DNA of 64,000 nt from Massilia sp. PDC64 (GCF_900101265.1 NZ_FMZS01000007.1:124001-188000), one strand, 5' to 3'. Positions 9,137 through 17,540 are shown, counted from the stretch's first letter. Notes: generated by a model not told the origin, from the sequence alone. Numbers and translations: made by a program.

Positions 9137-11263
9137 TTACTCGCCCGTCAGGCCACGGCGCTCCAGCAGCGGCTCGATCTTCGCATCACGGCCGCGGAAG
9201 TTGCGGTACATGTCCATCGCATCCATCGTGCCACCACGCGACAGCAGCATCTGGCGGAAGCGGTCGCCGTTTTCGCGCTTCAGGCCGCCGTGTTCCTTGA
9301 ACCATTCGACGGTGTCGGCGTCCAGCTTCTCGGCCCACAGGTAGCCATAGTAGCCGGCGGAATAGCCGCCCGAGAACACGTGCGAGAAGTACGTCGTGCG
9401 GTAGCGCGGCGGGACGAGCGGGAAGTCGACGCCGGCGTCATGCAGCGCGGCCGCCTCGAAGCCCAGCACGTCGGTCGGGATCTGGTCGGCGCCCAATTGA
9501 TGCCATTTCTGGTCGAGGATCGATGCAGCCAGGTACTCGGTCGTGCGGTAGCCTTCGTTGAACTTGGACGACGCCTGGACTTTCTCCAGCAACTCCTTCG
9601 GCATGGCCGCGCCCGTCTGGTAATGCTTGGCGTAGTTGGCCAGCACTTCCGGCCAGGCCATCCACATCTCGTTGACCTGCGACGGGAACTCGACGTAGTC
9701 GCGCGGCACGCGGGTGCCCGAGAAGCGCGGGTATTTCACGTTCGAGAACATGCCGTGCAGCGCGTGGCCGAACTCGTGGAACATCGTGCGCACTTCGTCG
9801 TACGTCAGCAGGGTCGGCTCGCCCGCGGCAGGCTTCGGGATGTTCAGGTGGTTCGCGATGACCGGATGCGTGCCCAGCAGCTTGTTCTGGCCGACATAGG
9901 CATTCATCCACGCGCCGCCGCGCTTGTTGGAGCGGGCATACGGGTCGTGCAGGAAGATCGCCAGTTGCTTGCCGTCGGCATCGAACACGTCGAACACGCG
10001 CACGTCAGGATTGTACACTGGCAGGTCGTGGCGTTCCTTGAACGTGATGCCGTATTCCTTGGTGGCGGCGAAGAACACGCCGTTCACCAGCACGTTGTTG
10101 AACTCAAAATAGGGACGCAGCTGGTTCTCGTCGAACGCGTAGCGTGCCTGGCGCACCTTGTCCGTGTAGTAATTCCAGTCGTAGGCGGTTGCCTGGAACT
10201 TGCCGCCTTCCGCATCGATGACCTTCTGGATCTCGGCCGCTTCCTTCTTCGCATTGCGCACGGCCGGTCTGGAGAACTCGGCAAGAAGATTGTTGACGGC
10301 ATCCGTCGTCTTGGCCGTCTGGTCTTCCAGCATGTAGGCGGCGTGGTTCGGGTAGCCCAGCAGCTTGGCGCGCTCGGCGCGGGCCTTGGCCAGGTCCAGC
10401 ACGACCTGGCGGTTGTCGTAATCGCCGCCATGGCTGCCGCGGGCCAGCGACAGGGCCAGCAGTTTTTCGCGCGTCGCGCGGTTGGTCAGCACGGACAGCG
10501 GCCCCTGCTGGGTCGTGTTCACGACGGGCACCTTGAACTTGCCGTCGAGACCATCCTTCTTGGCCAGCGCGGCGGCGGCGTCGATCGCCTTGTCGGACAT
10601 GCCGGCCAGTTCCTCGCGCGTGTCGACGACGAGCGCCGACGCGTTCGCTTCCTTCAGCACGTTCTGGCTGAACTGGGTCTGCAGGGCGGCGATCTTGCCG
10701 TTATAAGCCTTCAGTTTTTCTTTGTCCGCGGCGGACAGCTTCGCGCCGGCGCGGACGAAGTCGGTGTGGTAGCGCTCGAGCAGGTACGCGGATTCCGGAT
10801 CGAGGTGCAGCCTGGCGCGCTTGTCGTACAGCGTCTGGATGCGCTTGAACAGCTTGTCGTTCAGGCGGATCTTGTCGCTGTGGGCGGCCAGTTTCGGCGC
10901 GAGATCCTTGTCGAGCGCGTCCAGCGTGGGATTGGTGTTGGCGCCGACCAGGCTGTAGAACGTGGTCGAGACGCGGTTCAGCAGCAGGCCCGAACGCTCC
11001 ATCGCGACGATCGTGTTGTCGAAGGTCGGCGCCGCCTTGTTATTGGCGATGGCATCGATTTCCAGCGACTGCTGGCGCATGCCTTCTTCGAACGCCGGCG
11101 CGAAGTCCTCGTTCTTGATCTTGTCGAAGGCCGGGTACTGGAACTGCAGGGTGCTCGGCTTGGCGAACGGGTTGGACGCCGGCAGCAGCGAAGCGGGGGC
11201 GGCATGGGCCAGGTTGGCGACGGCTGCGGTAACAGCGACGGCCAGGATGTGCGAACGGTTCAT
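9137..11263 (-). CDS. M3 family oligopeptidase (peptidyl-dipeptidase Dcp-like), exported
   Basis: The 708-residue protein belongs to the M3 zinc metallopeptidases that trim short peptides. The zinc motif HEFGHALHGMFSNV lies near residues 494-498, with the downstream WPEVLANY and FSGGYSAGYYGYLWAEKL segments typical of Dcp/OpdA enzymes. A Sec signal peptide (residues 1-23, ending AHA) points to a periplasmic enzyme, which favours the Dcp-like group over cytosolic PrlC. ATG 11263 was chosen because the signal peptide begins there, even though the frame stays open upstream to 11821. A promoter-like pair at 11385-11413 precedes a leader with an 8-bp hairpin (11350-11370). Confidence 0.93.
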   Translation of the reverse strand: MNRSHILAVAVTAAVANLAHAAPASLLPASNPFAKPSTLQFQYPAFDKIKNEDFAPAFEEGMRQQSLEIDAIANNKAAPTFDNTIVAMERSGLLLNRVSTTFYSLVGANTNPTLDALDKDLAPKLAAHSDKIRLNDKLFKRIQTLYDKRARLHLDPESAYLLERYHTDFVRAGAKLSAADKEKLKAYNGKIAALQTQFSQNVLKEANASALVVDTREELAGMSDKAIDAAAALAKKDGLDGKFKVPVVNTTQQGPLSVLTNRATREKLLALSLARGSHGGDYDNRQVVLDLAKARAERAKLLGYPNHAAYMLEDQTAKTTDAVNNLLAEFSRPAVRNAKKEAAEIQKVIDAEGGKFQATAYDWNYYTDKVRQARYAFDENQLRPYFEFNNVLVNGVFFAATKEYGITFKERHDLPVYNPDVRVFDVFDADGKQLAIFLHDPYARSNKRGGAWMNAYVGQNKLLGTHPVIANHLNIPKPAAGEPTLLTYDEVRTMFHEFGHALHGMFSNVKYPRFSGTRVPRDYVEFPSQVNEMWMAWPEVLANYAKHYQTGAAMPKELLEKVQASSKFNEGYRTTEYLAASILDQKWHQLGADQIPTDVLGFEAAALHDAGVDFPLVPPRYRTTYFSHVFSGGYSAGYYGYLWAEKLDADTVEWFKEHGGLKRENGDRFRQMLLSRGGTMDAMDMYRNFRGRDAKIEPLLERRGLTGE

Positions 11264-11384
11264 TCTTGGGCTCTCCGGAGGGTTGTCGGATCCGACCGTG
11301 CTTGTGCCACGGACCGATCTCTTCTTGCTCGTGCACTCCATAATGGAAACCGCCGGGGCGAACCCGGCGGCGAAGTGCGCCCTA

Positions 11385-11413
11385 AGAATAGCAGGGATAT
11401 TGCCGTATGTTAC
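11385..11413 (-). promoter_or_regulatory. Candidate sigma-70 promoter of the M3 peptidase gene
   Basis: On the minus strand GTAACA (11413-11408) and TATTCT (11390-11385) are separated by 17 nt, each matching 4 of 6 consensus bases. The predicted leader of about 115 nt contains the stem CCGCCGGG/CCCGGCGG at 11350-11370. Confidence 0.4.
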
Positions 11414-11448
11414 ATATTTACGGCCTAAAAAAAGGCTTGATGGGAGAC

Positions 11449-12045
11449 TCAGCCCCGCTCCGATTGCTCTTCCTGTGCCACTTTTTCCTCGATGCGCCGG
11501 TCCGGAATCAGCCACACGATGGCGACGGCCGCATAGACGAGGAACCCGAGCCAGGCACCAAACCACGACAGCGCCACGCCGGACAGATACAGGACGCACG
11601 ACAGCTTGCCCTTGCGATCGTTGCCGATCGCCTCGGCCAGCGCCGCGTTCTTCGGATGCTTCGCCGTCAACACCTGCACCAGGATCAGATAGGCGATGGA
11701 ACACATGAACAGGACGAAGCCGTACGCCGCGGTCGGCCCGTTCTCGAAGTGGTTCTCGCCCATCCACGCGGTGACGAACGGAATCAGCGACAACCAGAAC
11801 AACAGGTGCAGATTGGCCCACAGGACGCCGCCGCTGACTTCCTTCACGGCGTGCAGCATATGGTGGTGGTTATTCCAGTAGATCCCTACATAAATGAAAC
11901 TGAGCACGTAGCTCATGAAGACGGGCCACAGCGGCAGCAGCACGTCGAACGAGGCGCCGTGCGGGACTTTGAGTTCCAGCACCATGATGGTGATGATGAT
12001 GGCGATGACGCCGTCGCTGAAGGCTTCGAGCCGGTTTTTTCCCAT
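11449..12045 (-). CDS. TMEM175/DUF1211 family potassium channel protein (full-length copy)
   Basis: A 198-residue membrane protein with about six hydrophobic segments and the N-terminal family signature FSDGVIAIIITIMVLELK, where the FSD residues line the pore in bacterial TMEM175 K+ channels. ATG 12045 (MGKNRLEAF) is used rather than 12078 because GGGA lies 7 nt upstream. The start is only 11 nt after the coq7 stop, so this copy is probably expressed from the coq7 transcript. Bases 11873-12023 of the gene are repeated exactly at 12634-12784. Codons 6 and 8, outside the repeat, differ from the fragment copy (L/H and A/T), which suggests a strain-variant 5' end. Confidence 0.88.
   Translation of the reverse strand: MGKNRLEAFSDGVIAIIITIMVLELKVPHGASFDVLLPLWPVFMSYVLSFIYVGIYWNNHHHMLHAVKEVSGGVLWANLHLLFWLSLIPFVTAWMGENHFENGPTAAYGFVLFMCSIAYLILVQVLTAKHPKNAALAEAIGNDRKGKLSCVLYLSGVALSWFGAWLGFLVYAAVAIVWLIPDRRIEEKVAQEEQSERG
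11873..12023 (-). repeat. 151-bp direct repeat, copy A (inside the intact TMEM175 gene)
   Basis: These 151 bases are identical to 12634-12784, offset by 761 bp. The copies diverge abruptly at both edges: the 22 bases covering the start codon end differ at about seven positions, and the other side is unrelated. Confidence 0.95.
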
Positions 12046-12056
12046 CTGTTCCCTGA

Positions 12057-12590
12057 TTAAATTCGCATGCCTATCCAAATAACCGCTTCTGTTGCGGCGG
12101 AAATCACGTAGCCGATTAGCCAGTCAATAGCACTTGCATGGTGAAGGTGAGCTGCGGACTGGTCATGATGTTGCTGTTCTTCGCTCAATATAGCCGAGAT
12201 GGCGGTAGTAGCATCGGGATCAGTGATGCCGATCTCCAGAAGTTGCTGCTGCAAATGTCGCAGTACTACACGTTCTACCGCCACAGTTGCGGTTGCGATG
12301 GATTGAGCGCCCATCAAGCCAGTGAGGAAGCCGAGCACATATCCGCCGACACCACACAGCCAAAAGCTACGACATCGTGGCAAGCCTCTTCGCTTCAGTT
12401 CCTTGGCAAAGATAGCCCGATGCCGCTCCTCATGAGCTTTAAATTCGGCCAACTCAGGTACCAAGGAACGCGCTCGCAAGCGCGCTATTGCAATTTGACC
12501 AGCGTAGATATTCACGGCTCCATGTTCACCGGCATGGTTTACTTTGATGATCCGTCCCGGATCGATAGCTGGAGGCTGTGTGCTGTTCAT
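12057..12590 (-). CDS. coq7: COQ7-like diiron protein (demethoxyubiquinone hydroxylase family)
   Basis: The 177-residue protein carries the COQ7 diiron ligands: Glu in VNHAGEHGAVNIY (residue about 22), EExH-type HEERHR, Glu in VAVERVV, and the last helix SEEQQHHDQ. COQ7 hydroxylates demethoxyubiquinone in ubiquinone synthesis at the membrane. The active site looks complete, so the product may be functional. GC is visibly lower (about half) than in the flanking housekeeping genes. The gene sits between a truncated and a complete copy of the TMEM175 5' end, which marks it as inserted DNA. Whether it is the only coq7 in this genome cannot be told from the window. Confidence 0.88.
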   Translation of the reverse strand: MNSTQPPAIDPGRIIKVNHAGEHGAVNIYAGQIAIARLRARSLVPELAEFKAHEERHRAIFAKELKRRGLPRCRSFWLCGVGGYVLGFLTGLMGAQSIATATVAVERVVLRHLQQQLLEIGITDPDATTAISAILSEEQQHHDQSAAHLHHASAIDWLIGYVISAATEAVIWIGMRI

Positions 12591-12602
12591 TGAAACCGAA
12601 CT

Positions 12603-12806
12603 CTACAGTGGGTAACTTCCATACTGGAGCTTGTTCCAGTAGATCCCTACATAAATGAAACTGAGCACGTAGCTCATGAAGACGGGCCACAGCGGCAGCA
12701 GCACGTCGAACGAGGCGCCGTGCGGGACTTTGAGTTCCAGCACCATGATGGTGATGATGATGGCGATGACGCCGTCGCTGAAGGTCTCGTGGCGGTTCTT
12801 GCCCAT
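12603..12806 (-). pseudogene. Truncated 5' fragment of a TMEM175 channel gene
   Basis: From ATG 12806 the frame reads MGKNRHETFSDG and follows the TMEM175 gene for about 57 codons, then departs at 12633 into KLQYGSYPL and stops. Only the first two membrane helices remain, so a working channel is not expected. This end retains the intergenic DNA facing the neighbouring lipoprotein gene, so it is probably the displaced native 5' end and promoter of the TMEM175 gene. Confidence 0.85.
12634..12784 (-). repeat. 151-bp direct repeat, copy B (inside the TMEM175 fragment)
   Basis: An exact copy of 11873-12023 in the same orientation. The two copies bracket coq7 and define a 761-bp unit. Confidence 0.95.
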
Positions 12807-12875
12807 TGATGTCGTCCTGTTCTTTGTTGACCGGTCGCTTTTGTTGGATACTACGAGTCGCTCTGAGTGATTGCT

Positions 12876-13220
12876 CTAATAATTCGTCAGTTCAGCGTCG
12901 ACTGAAGCGCGTCCTGCGTCGTCCACGGTAATCGCGACTTTATAGCCGCTGGCTTCAAAATAGCCGCTCTCGGTATAGGAAAATTTTTTCCCTCCTCGCT
13001 CAAACCCTATCGCAACGCCCGTTTCCCCTTTGGGATGGACTCGCAGCGTCATGGTCTCCCCGGCAGGAATCGATGCAATATGCTGACTGAATCCAGAGCC
13101 AGAGATCGCAACGTCGTGCAATGCCTGTCCGGATCGATTGGTGATCGTCATCGCCACACCTTGCGAGCATCCAAACAGGAGTGCCACGACGAAGGCCAGC
13201 AGTAGCTTAGCGCGATCCAT
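12876..13220 (-). CDS. Small putative lipoprotein, unknown function
   Basis: A 114-residue protein starting MDRAKLLLAF at the second of two adjacent ATGs. AAGGAGG at 13232-13226 is only 2 nt from ATG 13223 but 5 nt from ATG 13220. The N-terminus is a signal peptide with a lipobox-like LLFGC (Cys18), although Phe at -2 is atypical. The mature part is about 95 residues and beta-rich, with TNRSGQALHDVAISGSGF and no enzyme motif. I do not recognise the family. Base composition is lower in GC than in the genes to the right, like coq7, so it may belong to the same acquired patch. Confidence 0.65.
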   Translation of the reverse strand: MDRAKLLLAFVVALLFGCSQGVAMTITNRSGQALHDVAISGSGFSQHIASIPAGETMTLRVHPKGETGVAIGFERGGKKFSYTESGYFEASGYKVAITVDDAGRASVDAELTNY

Positions 13221-13262
13221 CATTGCCTCCTTGAACGTCATATCCCTGCACGGCCGAGTACG

Positions 13263-13288
13263 AAAAAATGGCCGCACGCGGCGGCCAT
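13263..13288 (-). terminator. Rho-independent terminator after the DUF3144 gene
   Basis: The stem ATGGCCGC (13268-13275) / GCGGCCAT (13281-13288) has a 5-nt loop and is followed on the minus strand by a run of six T. It lies 17 nt past the DUF3144 stop. Confidence 0.88.
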
Positions 13289-13305
13289 GTATGGAGCGCA
13301 GGCGA

Positions 13306-13602
13306 TTACTTGTCCGCCCGCTTCATGTAGCTGTCGAAGTTCTCGATGAAATCGTCGAGATTCGCTTCCATCATCTTGCGGAACTGGTCCGTGAAATACT
13401 CCAGCGCCCGCTCCTTTTCGGAGGTCATGGTCTGCGCGCTGCCGGTCGTTGCCGCGACGATGAAGGCATTGAAGCGCGCCGAGGCGTACAGCGTCGATGC
13501 GCTGACTTCGCTCGGATGGGTCGACGCGCACTGGTCGTTCGCCAGGTTGATGAGGGCGTTGGCGCGATCGAAGAATTCCGGGCCGGGGGCGTTGTCACTC
13601 AT
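13306..13602 (-). CDS. DUF3144 family protein
   Basis: A 98-residue helical cytoplasmic protein with the DUF3144 pattern: FFDRANALINLAN near the N-terminus, YASARFNAFIVAA in the middle and MMEANLDDFIENFDSYM at the end. Function of the family is not established. The start MSDNAPGPEF is 42 nt from the stop of the acetyltransferase-like gene on the same strand, so the two may form one unit ending at the 13263-13288 terminator. Confidence 0.85.
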   Translation of the reverse strand: MSDNAPGPEFFDRANALINLANDQCASTHPSEVSASTLYASARFNAFIVAATTGSAQTMTSEKERALEYFTDQFRKMMEANLDDFIENFDSYMKRADK

Positions 13603-13644
13603 GAGTCATTGTGGATTGAGGTGGAGGTGCCGCCACTATAGCAG

Positions 13645-14826
13645 TCATTTGCTGAGCAGCCATTTCCGGAACCGCTTCACCTGGCGGATCACTGCGCCGT
13701 TCAGCGCATCGTACCTGCCGTGGACGTTCAGCAGCCAGGCCGTCCGGCTGCGCGCGCGGTGCAGCAGGACCAGGCCGCGCGTCTTCAACACGTGCGTGGA
13801 ACGGAATTCCGCGTGCGGCGAGCCGTAGCCGAAGTCGATGTGATCGAACGTGAAATGGGCCAGCACGTCCTGCACGGCCAGGTGGATCGCGCTGGTGCCG
13901 ACCGACAGGTGCAGGTAATCCTGCCGGCACAGGATCTTGTAGACATGCCACACGGACGCCGACCGCATGCCGTACACGACGGCGACGTCATGCTCGCCGC
14001 AACGGATCACGTAGGACAGCAGCAGGCCATGGCGCGCCAGGCTCTCCAGGCGCGCCTGCTCGTCGGCGCGTCCGGCGGCGCGCGCTGCATCGGTGGCGAC
14101 CATGGCGTCCACCATGGCCCCGACCTGGCCGGGCTGGTCGATGCGCAGCACGTGCAACGGCCCGGCCGCCTCCGTCAGCAGGCGGACCTGGCGCGACAGG
14201 TTGTAGCGCTTCTTGGCACTGAAGGTTTTCAGATAGGCGTCGACGCTGTCCGGCAGCGGCTGCGTATGGCATGCGCGCCAGCCGTTCAGCACGTAGGCCG
14301 GCACGCACGCGACCGCCTTCACGACGTCCTGCGGCACGGCCTGCAGATACAGCACGTCGCATTTTGCATAGCGATCGAGCAATTGCTGCATGATGAAATC
14401 GGCGAGACCGGTTTCTGCCGGATCGAGCAGCGGAACGCTGCCGAGGATCTGGCAGGCGCGCAAGGTCTGCCCGAACAGCGGCACGGGCCCCGCATGGAAC
14501 GCGATGCGGCAAAGTAGGGTCCGCACGGGAATAAAACCGACGATCGCGTAATCGCTGCTGCGGCGGACGATGAACAATTCGTAGTTCGCCTCCCGCCCTT
14601 GATCCATGTCGATCAGGTGGCTGAAGAATTGGGGCGACTGGTACAGCGTTTCCGGTCCCGTCGCGCCGGCCAGCATCCGGTGCCATGCGTCCAGGATGTC
14701 CGGACGGTCGTAGTAAGCGGTTGCGACGTTCAGCTCATACCGGTGCTGGCGGCGCACCGATCGGGGACGGGCATCCCAGGGCGCCGGCAGGGCGAACGTG
14801 CCCGTATCGAGGCTACGCGTGAACAT
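13645..14826 (-). CDS. CelD/BcsL-type GNAT acetyltransferase
   Basis: The 393-residue protein has the double-GNAT arrangement of the CelD/BcsL (Acetyltransf_6) family, which is linked to exopolysaccharide or cell-envelope acyl modification. The second half contains SAKKRYNLSRQVRLL, then YVIRCGEHDVAVVYGM and FDHIDFGYGSPHAEFRSTHV, as in family members. ATG 14826 is preceded by AAGGA at 7 nt. No signal peptide or membrane segment is apparent, so it is probably cytoplasmic. No polysaccharide genes lie nearby, so the acyl acceptor cannot be inferred from context. Confidence 0.8.
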   Translation of the reverse strand: MFTRSLDTGTFALPAPWDARPRSVRRQHRYELNVATAYYDRPDILDAWHRMLAGATGPETLYQSPQFFSHLIDMDQGREANYELFIVRRSSDYAIVGFIPVRTLLCRIAFHAGPVPLFGQTLRACQILGSVPLLDPAETGLADFIMQQLLDRYAKCDVLYLQAVPQDVVKAVACVPAYVLNGWRACHTQPLPDSVDAYLKTFSAKKRYNLSRQVRLLTEAAGPLHVLRIDQPGQVGAMVDAMVATDAARAAGRADEQARLESLARHGLLLSYVIRCGEHDVAVVYGMRSASVWHVYKILCRQDYLHLSVGTSAIHLAVQDVLAHFTFDHIDFGYGSPHAEFRSTHVLKTRGLVLLHRARSRTAWLLNVHGRYDALNGAVIRQVKRFRKWLLSK

Positions 14827-14904
14827 GGGTCGATCCTTGCCTGAAGAAAGTTACAGATTAGGCAAGAGTCGACAATGACAACTTGTGAAAATCGATATCG
14901 ACCG

Positions 14905-15108
14905 TCAGTAATGCGGCGGCCTTTCGTTGATCGGCCCCTGCCCCGCGTCGCGCAACGCGCGCACATGGTCGGCCAGCTTGGCCACCATGGCTTCCAGCTG
15001 ATCGATGCGGCGGCCCTGCTCGTAGATCGTGCGGTTGAGGGTGTCGACGAGGTTTTCCTGGTCGGCCAGCTTGATTTCGATGTCGATGAAACGGTTCTCG
15101 TCGCTCAC
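14905..15108 (-). CDS. slyX: SlyX family protein
   Basis: A 67-residue coiled-coil protein with the SlyX pattern DIEIKLADQENLVDTLN followed by EQGRRIDQLEAMVAKLADHV and a short polar tail ending PPHY. GTG 15108 (VSDENRFIDIEIK) was chosen because SlyX proteins begin at this point; the open frame extends further to 15156 but adds residues unlike the family. Function remains unknown. It lies just downstream of the terminator of the M10 protease gene. Confidence 0.85.
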   Translation of the reverse strand: MSDENRFIDIEIKLADQENLVDTLNRTIYEQGRRIDQLEAMVAKLADHVRALRDAGQGPINERPPHY

Positions 15109-15147
15109 GTCGATGTCCGGTGAAGTAAAAGCTGCATGATACGTGGG

Positions 15148-15177
15148 CGAAAACAAGGCCGCCAGTCGCGGCGGCCT
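15148..15177 (-). terminator. Rho-independent terminator after the M10 metallopeptidase gene
   Basis: The perfect stem AGGCCGCC (15156-15163) / GGCGGCCT (15170-15177) has a 6-nt loop and is followed on the minus strand by TGTTTTCG. It begins 20 nt past the protease stop. Confidence 0.85.
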
Positions 15178-15196
15178 CCATGCGTGCGGTCGGGCG

Positions 15197-17416
15197 TCAG
15201 GCGCCGAAAGGCGTATAGGTAAAGCCGTTCTGGATCGAGCCGATCACCTGCAGCTGGTTTTCCGGGCTTTCGCTGAAGAAGGCGAGCAGGTGTTCGCGCG
15301 TGGCGATCTTGGTGTCCAGCGCGTTCAGCCAGAATGCGTAACCTTCGCCGTCCGGTCCGCGGTGCAGGACGTGGGCATACAGGTTCGTCAGGAAATCCGC
15401 GTTGGATGGGTTCTTTCCATAGAGCTTGTCCCACTCGGGCTGGTTGGTCATGAACTCCCTCGCCATGTCTTCGAGCTGCAAGCCGTGGTCCGTTCTGTCG
15501 ATCCAGTAATTCATCTGGATATCGGGCTCGCGGTCGAATGCCGCCCTGTACAGGCGATAGACCTGGCCCCCGGCGCCATCGATGTCGAGCCCGACGTTGA
15601 CATCATCGAAGTGCAAGCGCTCGACGTTGATGAGCGAATCGTGCCCGCCGTTACCCACCTTGTCCGTGATCCCGAAGCCCCAGGTCTCCTTGGTGATCTT
15701 GTAATCGGCAAACTTGCCCGCAAAAACCACCATGTCGAGGCCCGCGCCGCCGTCGATCGCATGGCTGCCGTTCGCGGCCGTCACCTTGATCACGTCGTTG
15801 TTGGCCGTGCCGCCCTGGAAGGCGCTGTTCGCCACCGTGAAGGTTGCGCTGTTGAAGCTGGCGGTGGCGTTGCCCGCCTTGTCGGACGAGACGACGTTGA
15901 CCTGGTAGCCGCCATTGGGCAGCGGCGACGTGGCCACCGACCACGTGCCGTCCAGGCGGACGGTCGTGGTGGCGATGTCGATGTAGTCGTCGACGGTCGC
16001 ACCCGCGCGCACCACCTGGATCAGCGTGCCCGCTTCGCCGGTGCCGCTGAACGTGGCGATATTGTCTCCCGATGCGTATTGCAGGCTGAAGGTCGGGATG
16101 ACGGGCGGGGTCGCGTCGATGTTGAACGTCGCCGTGCTGCTGTGGGTCGACGTATTGCCGGCCGCATCCGTGGCGGTCGCGTAGATCGTGTAGCCGAGGC
16201 CATCGGCGAACGGGCTCAGGTTCGTGCTCCACACGCCTTTCGCATCGGCCTGGGCGGTACCGACCTGCACGTTGTTGGCCGTGTAGATCTTGACGATGGC
16301 ATTCGCTTCCGCGGTGCCGCTCACGTACGGCTGGCTACCCTGCGCATAGCCGTCGCCGTTGCGGGTGACCGCCATGACGGGCGCGACGGGCGGCGTCGTA
16401 TCCATGCTGAGGACCGTGCTGGCGCTGACGGCGCTGCTGCTGCCGAACTGGACCAGTTCGATCGAATGCAATGTCGTGGTGCCGGTCTTGTCGACGGCCT
16501 GCAAGTCGCCGTTGGCAAGCTTCGTGAACGTGTAATCGCTGCGCGCGCCGCTGAATACGGCGGTATCGTTTCCTGCTCCTCCGTCGATCATGTTGTTTCC
16601 TCCATTTCCAGCAAGCTTGTCATCGGCGCTCGTTCCGGTAAGGGTGTCCGTACCGCTGGTCCCCGTGATGTAGCGCCCTCCGCCGGTCGAGTTCATGCCC
16701 TGCGCCCCTCCGAGGCCATCGTCCCCGTACAGCCAGTGCAATGCGGCGAGGTCGTACTCGCGGTATGTCGCGTACGGGCCGCCCATGGCGTCGTAGGACA
16801 TCAGGGTATAGGCCGTGTTGTCCTGTGTTTCCGGCAGCACGGCCTTGTTGTCGCCCGTGTAGTCGGCTTCGTAGAACGGGTGCTTGAGGCCGAGCGCATG
16901 GCCCAGTTCGTGCAGCAGCGTCTCGTAGCCGTCGCCGCCTTTGCTCAGGTCCGCATTCTGTGCGCCCCAACGGAAGTCGTTGTCGAGGTAGACGTAGGCG
17001 TCGGCGTCGTAGCTCACCAGCTGGCCACTGTCGTACTTGTAGTAATTGCTGTGCCAGCTGCACAGGCCCGTCGTGTTCGTGCCGATCAGGTTGGCGTACG
17101 CCAGGTGGATTTGCGCGCTGGCGCCGTTGGTCGTCTCGGCAAACTTGATGCCCGTGACTTGCGTCAGATAGTCGAACGCGGCGCGGACAGCCTGTTGCTG
17201 CGTGGCCGTGAACGCCTGCTGGGTGCCCGTGAAGTTCTCTTGTGTGTACTTCGGATCTTCGTTACCGGAGGTAATCGAAAACGTATAGGTCAGGGTATAG
17301 ACGGGTTTTCCGGCGGAGTCCGTCAAATAGTTCCAGTCGGGACCAGTATCGAGCAGGGCATCGATGTAGTTCAAGCCGGACAGGGGCGTGGTCGTGATAT
17401 CGGATACGGTAGCCAT
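15197..17416 (-). CDS. Secreted M10 (serralysin-like) metallopeptidase with Ig-like and DUF4214 domains
   Basis: The 739-residue protease carries the metzincin zinc site HELGHALGLKH near residues 168-178, a following Met-turn-like LMSYDAMGG, and RTX/haemolysin-type calcium repeats (GNGGNNMIDGGAGNDT, about residues 255-295). Two or three bacterial Ig-like modules follow (about 345-530), then a second short RTX-like patch and a C-terminal DUF4214 domain (about 600-735). No Sec signal is present, which fits type I secretion through the C-terminal region; no type I transporter genes are in the window. ATG 17416 has a good promoter match upstream (17457-17485). The likely role is degradation of extracellular protein. 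Confidence 0.92.
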   Translation of the reverse strand: MATVSDITTTPLSGLNYIDALLDTGPDWNYLTDSAGKPVYTLTYTFSITSGNEDPKYTQENFTGTQQAFTATQQQAVRAAFDYLTQVTGIKFAETTNGASAQIHLAYANLIGTNTTGLCSWHSNYYKYDSGQLVSYDADAYVYLDNDFRWGAQNADLSKGGDGYETLLHELGHALGLKHPFYEADYTGDNKAVLPETQDNTAYTLMSYDAMGGPYATYREYDLAALHWLYGDDGLGGAQGMNSTGGGRYITGTSGTDTLTGTSADDKLAGNGGNNMIDGGAGNDTAVFSGARSDYTFTKLANGDLQAVDKTGTTTLHSIELVQFGSSSAVSASTVLSMDTTPPVAPVMAVTRNGDGYAQGSQPYVSGTAEANAIVKIYTANNVQVGTAQADAKGVWSTNLSPFADGLGYTIYATATDAAGNTSTHSSTATFNIDATPPVIPTFSLQYASGDNIATFSGTGEAGTLIQVVRAGATVDDYIDIATTTVRLDGTWSVATSPLPNGGYQVNVVSSDKAGNATASFNSATFTVANSAFQGGTANNDVIKVTAANGSHAIDGGAGLDMVVFAGKFADYKITKETWGFGITDKVGNGGHDSLINVERLHFDDVNVGLDIDGAGGQVYRLYRAAFDREPDIQMNYWIDRTDHGLQLEDMAREFMTNQPEWDKLYGKNPSNADFLTNLYAHVLHRGPDGEGYAFWLNALDTKIATREHLLAFFSESPENQLQVIGSIQNGFTYTPFGA

Positions 17417-17456
17417 GAAATTAACGATGCTTGCTGCTTAAAAATTGATTCATGAA

Positions 17457-17485
17457 AGTATTTCCCGAGCAACAGTTGAAGTCAA
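17457..17485 (-). promoter_or_regulatory. Sigma-70-type promoter of the M10 metallopeptidase gene
   Basis: On the minus strand TTGACT (17485-17480) and AATACT (17462-17457) are spaced by 17 nt. Transcription would start near 17450, about 35 nt before the ATG. Confidence 0.5.
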
Positions 17486-17540
17486 ATAAGAATTTCAATC
17501 GTGCGCACCCTTGTCTGTAAAACAACAGATGACGACGAGA

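Noticed and set aside
12138..12593. 151-codon plus-strand ORF opposite coq7
   Set aside because: Antisense to a gene with a complete diiron motif set; no independent support.
15143..17455. 770-codon plus-strand frame across the M10 protease gene
   Set aside because: Antisense shadow, no motifs; the minus strand shows the zinc site, RTX repeats, promoter and terminator.
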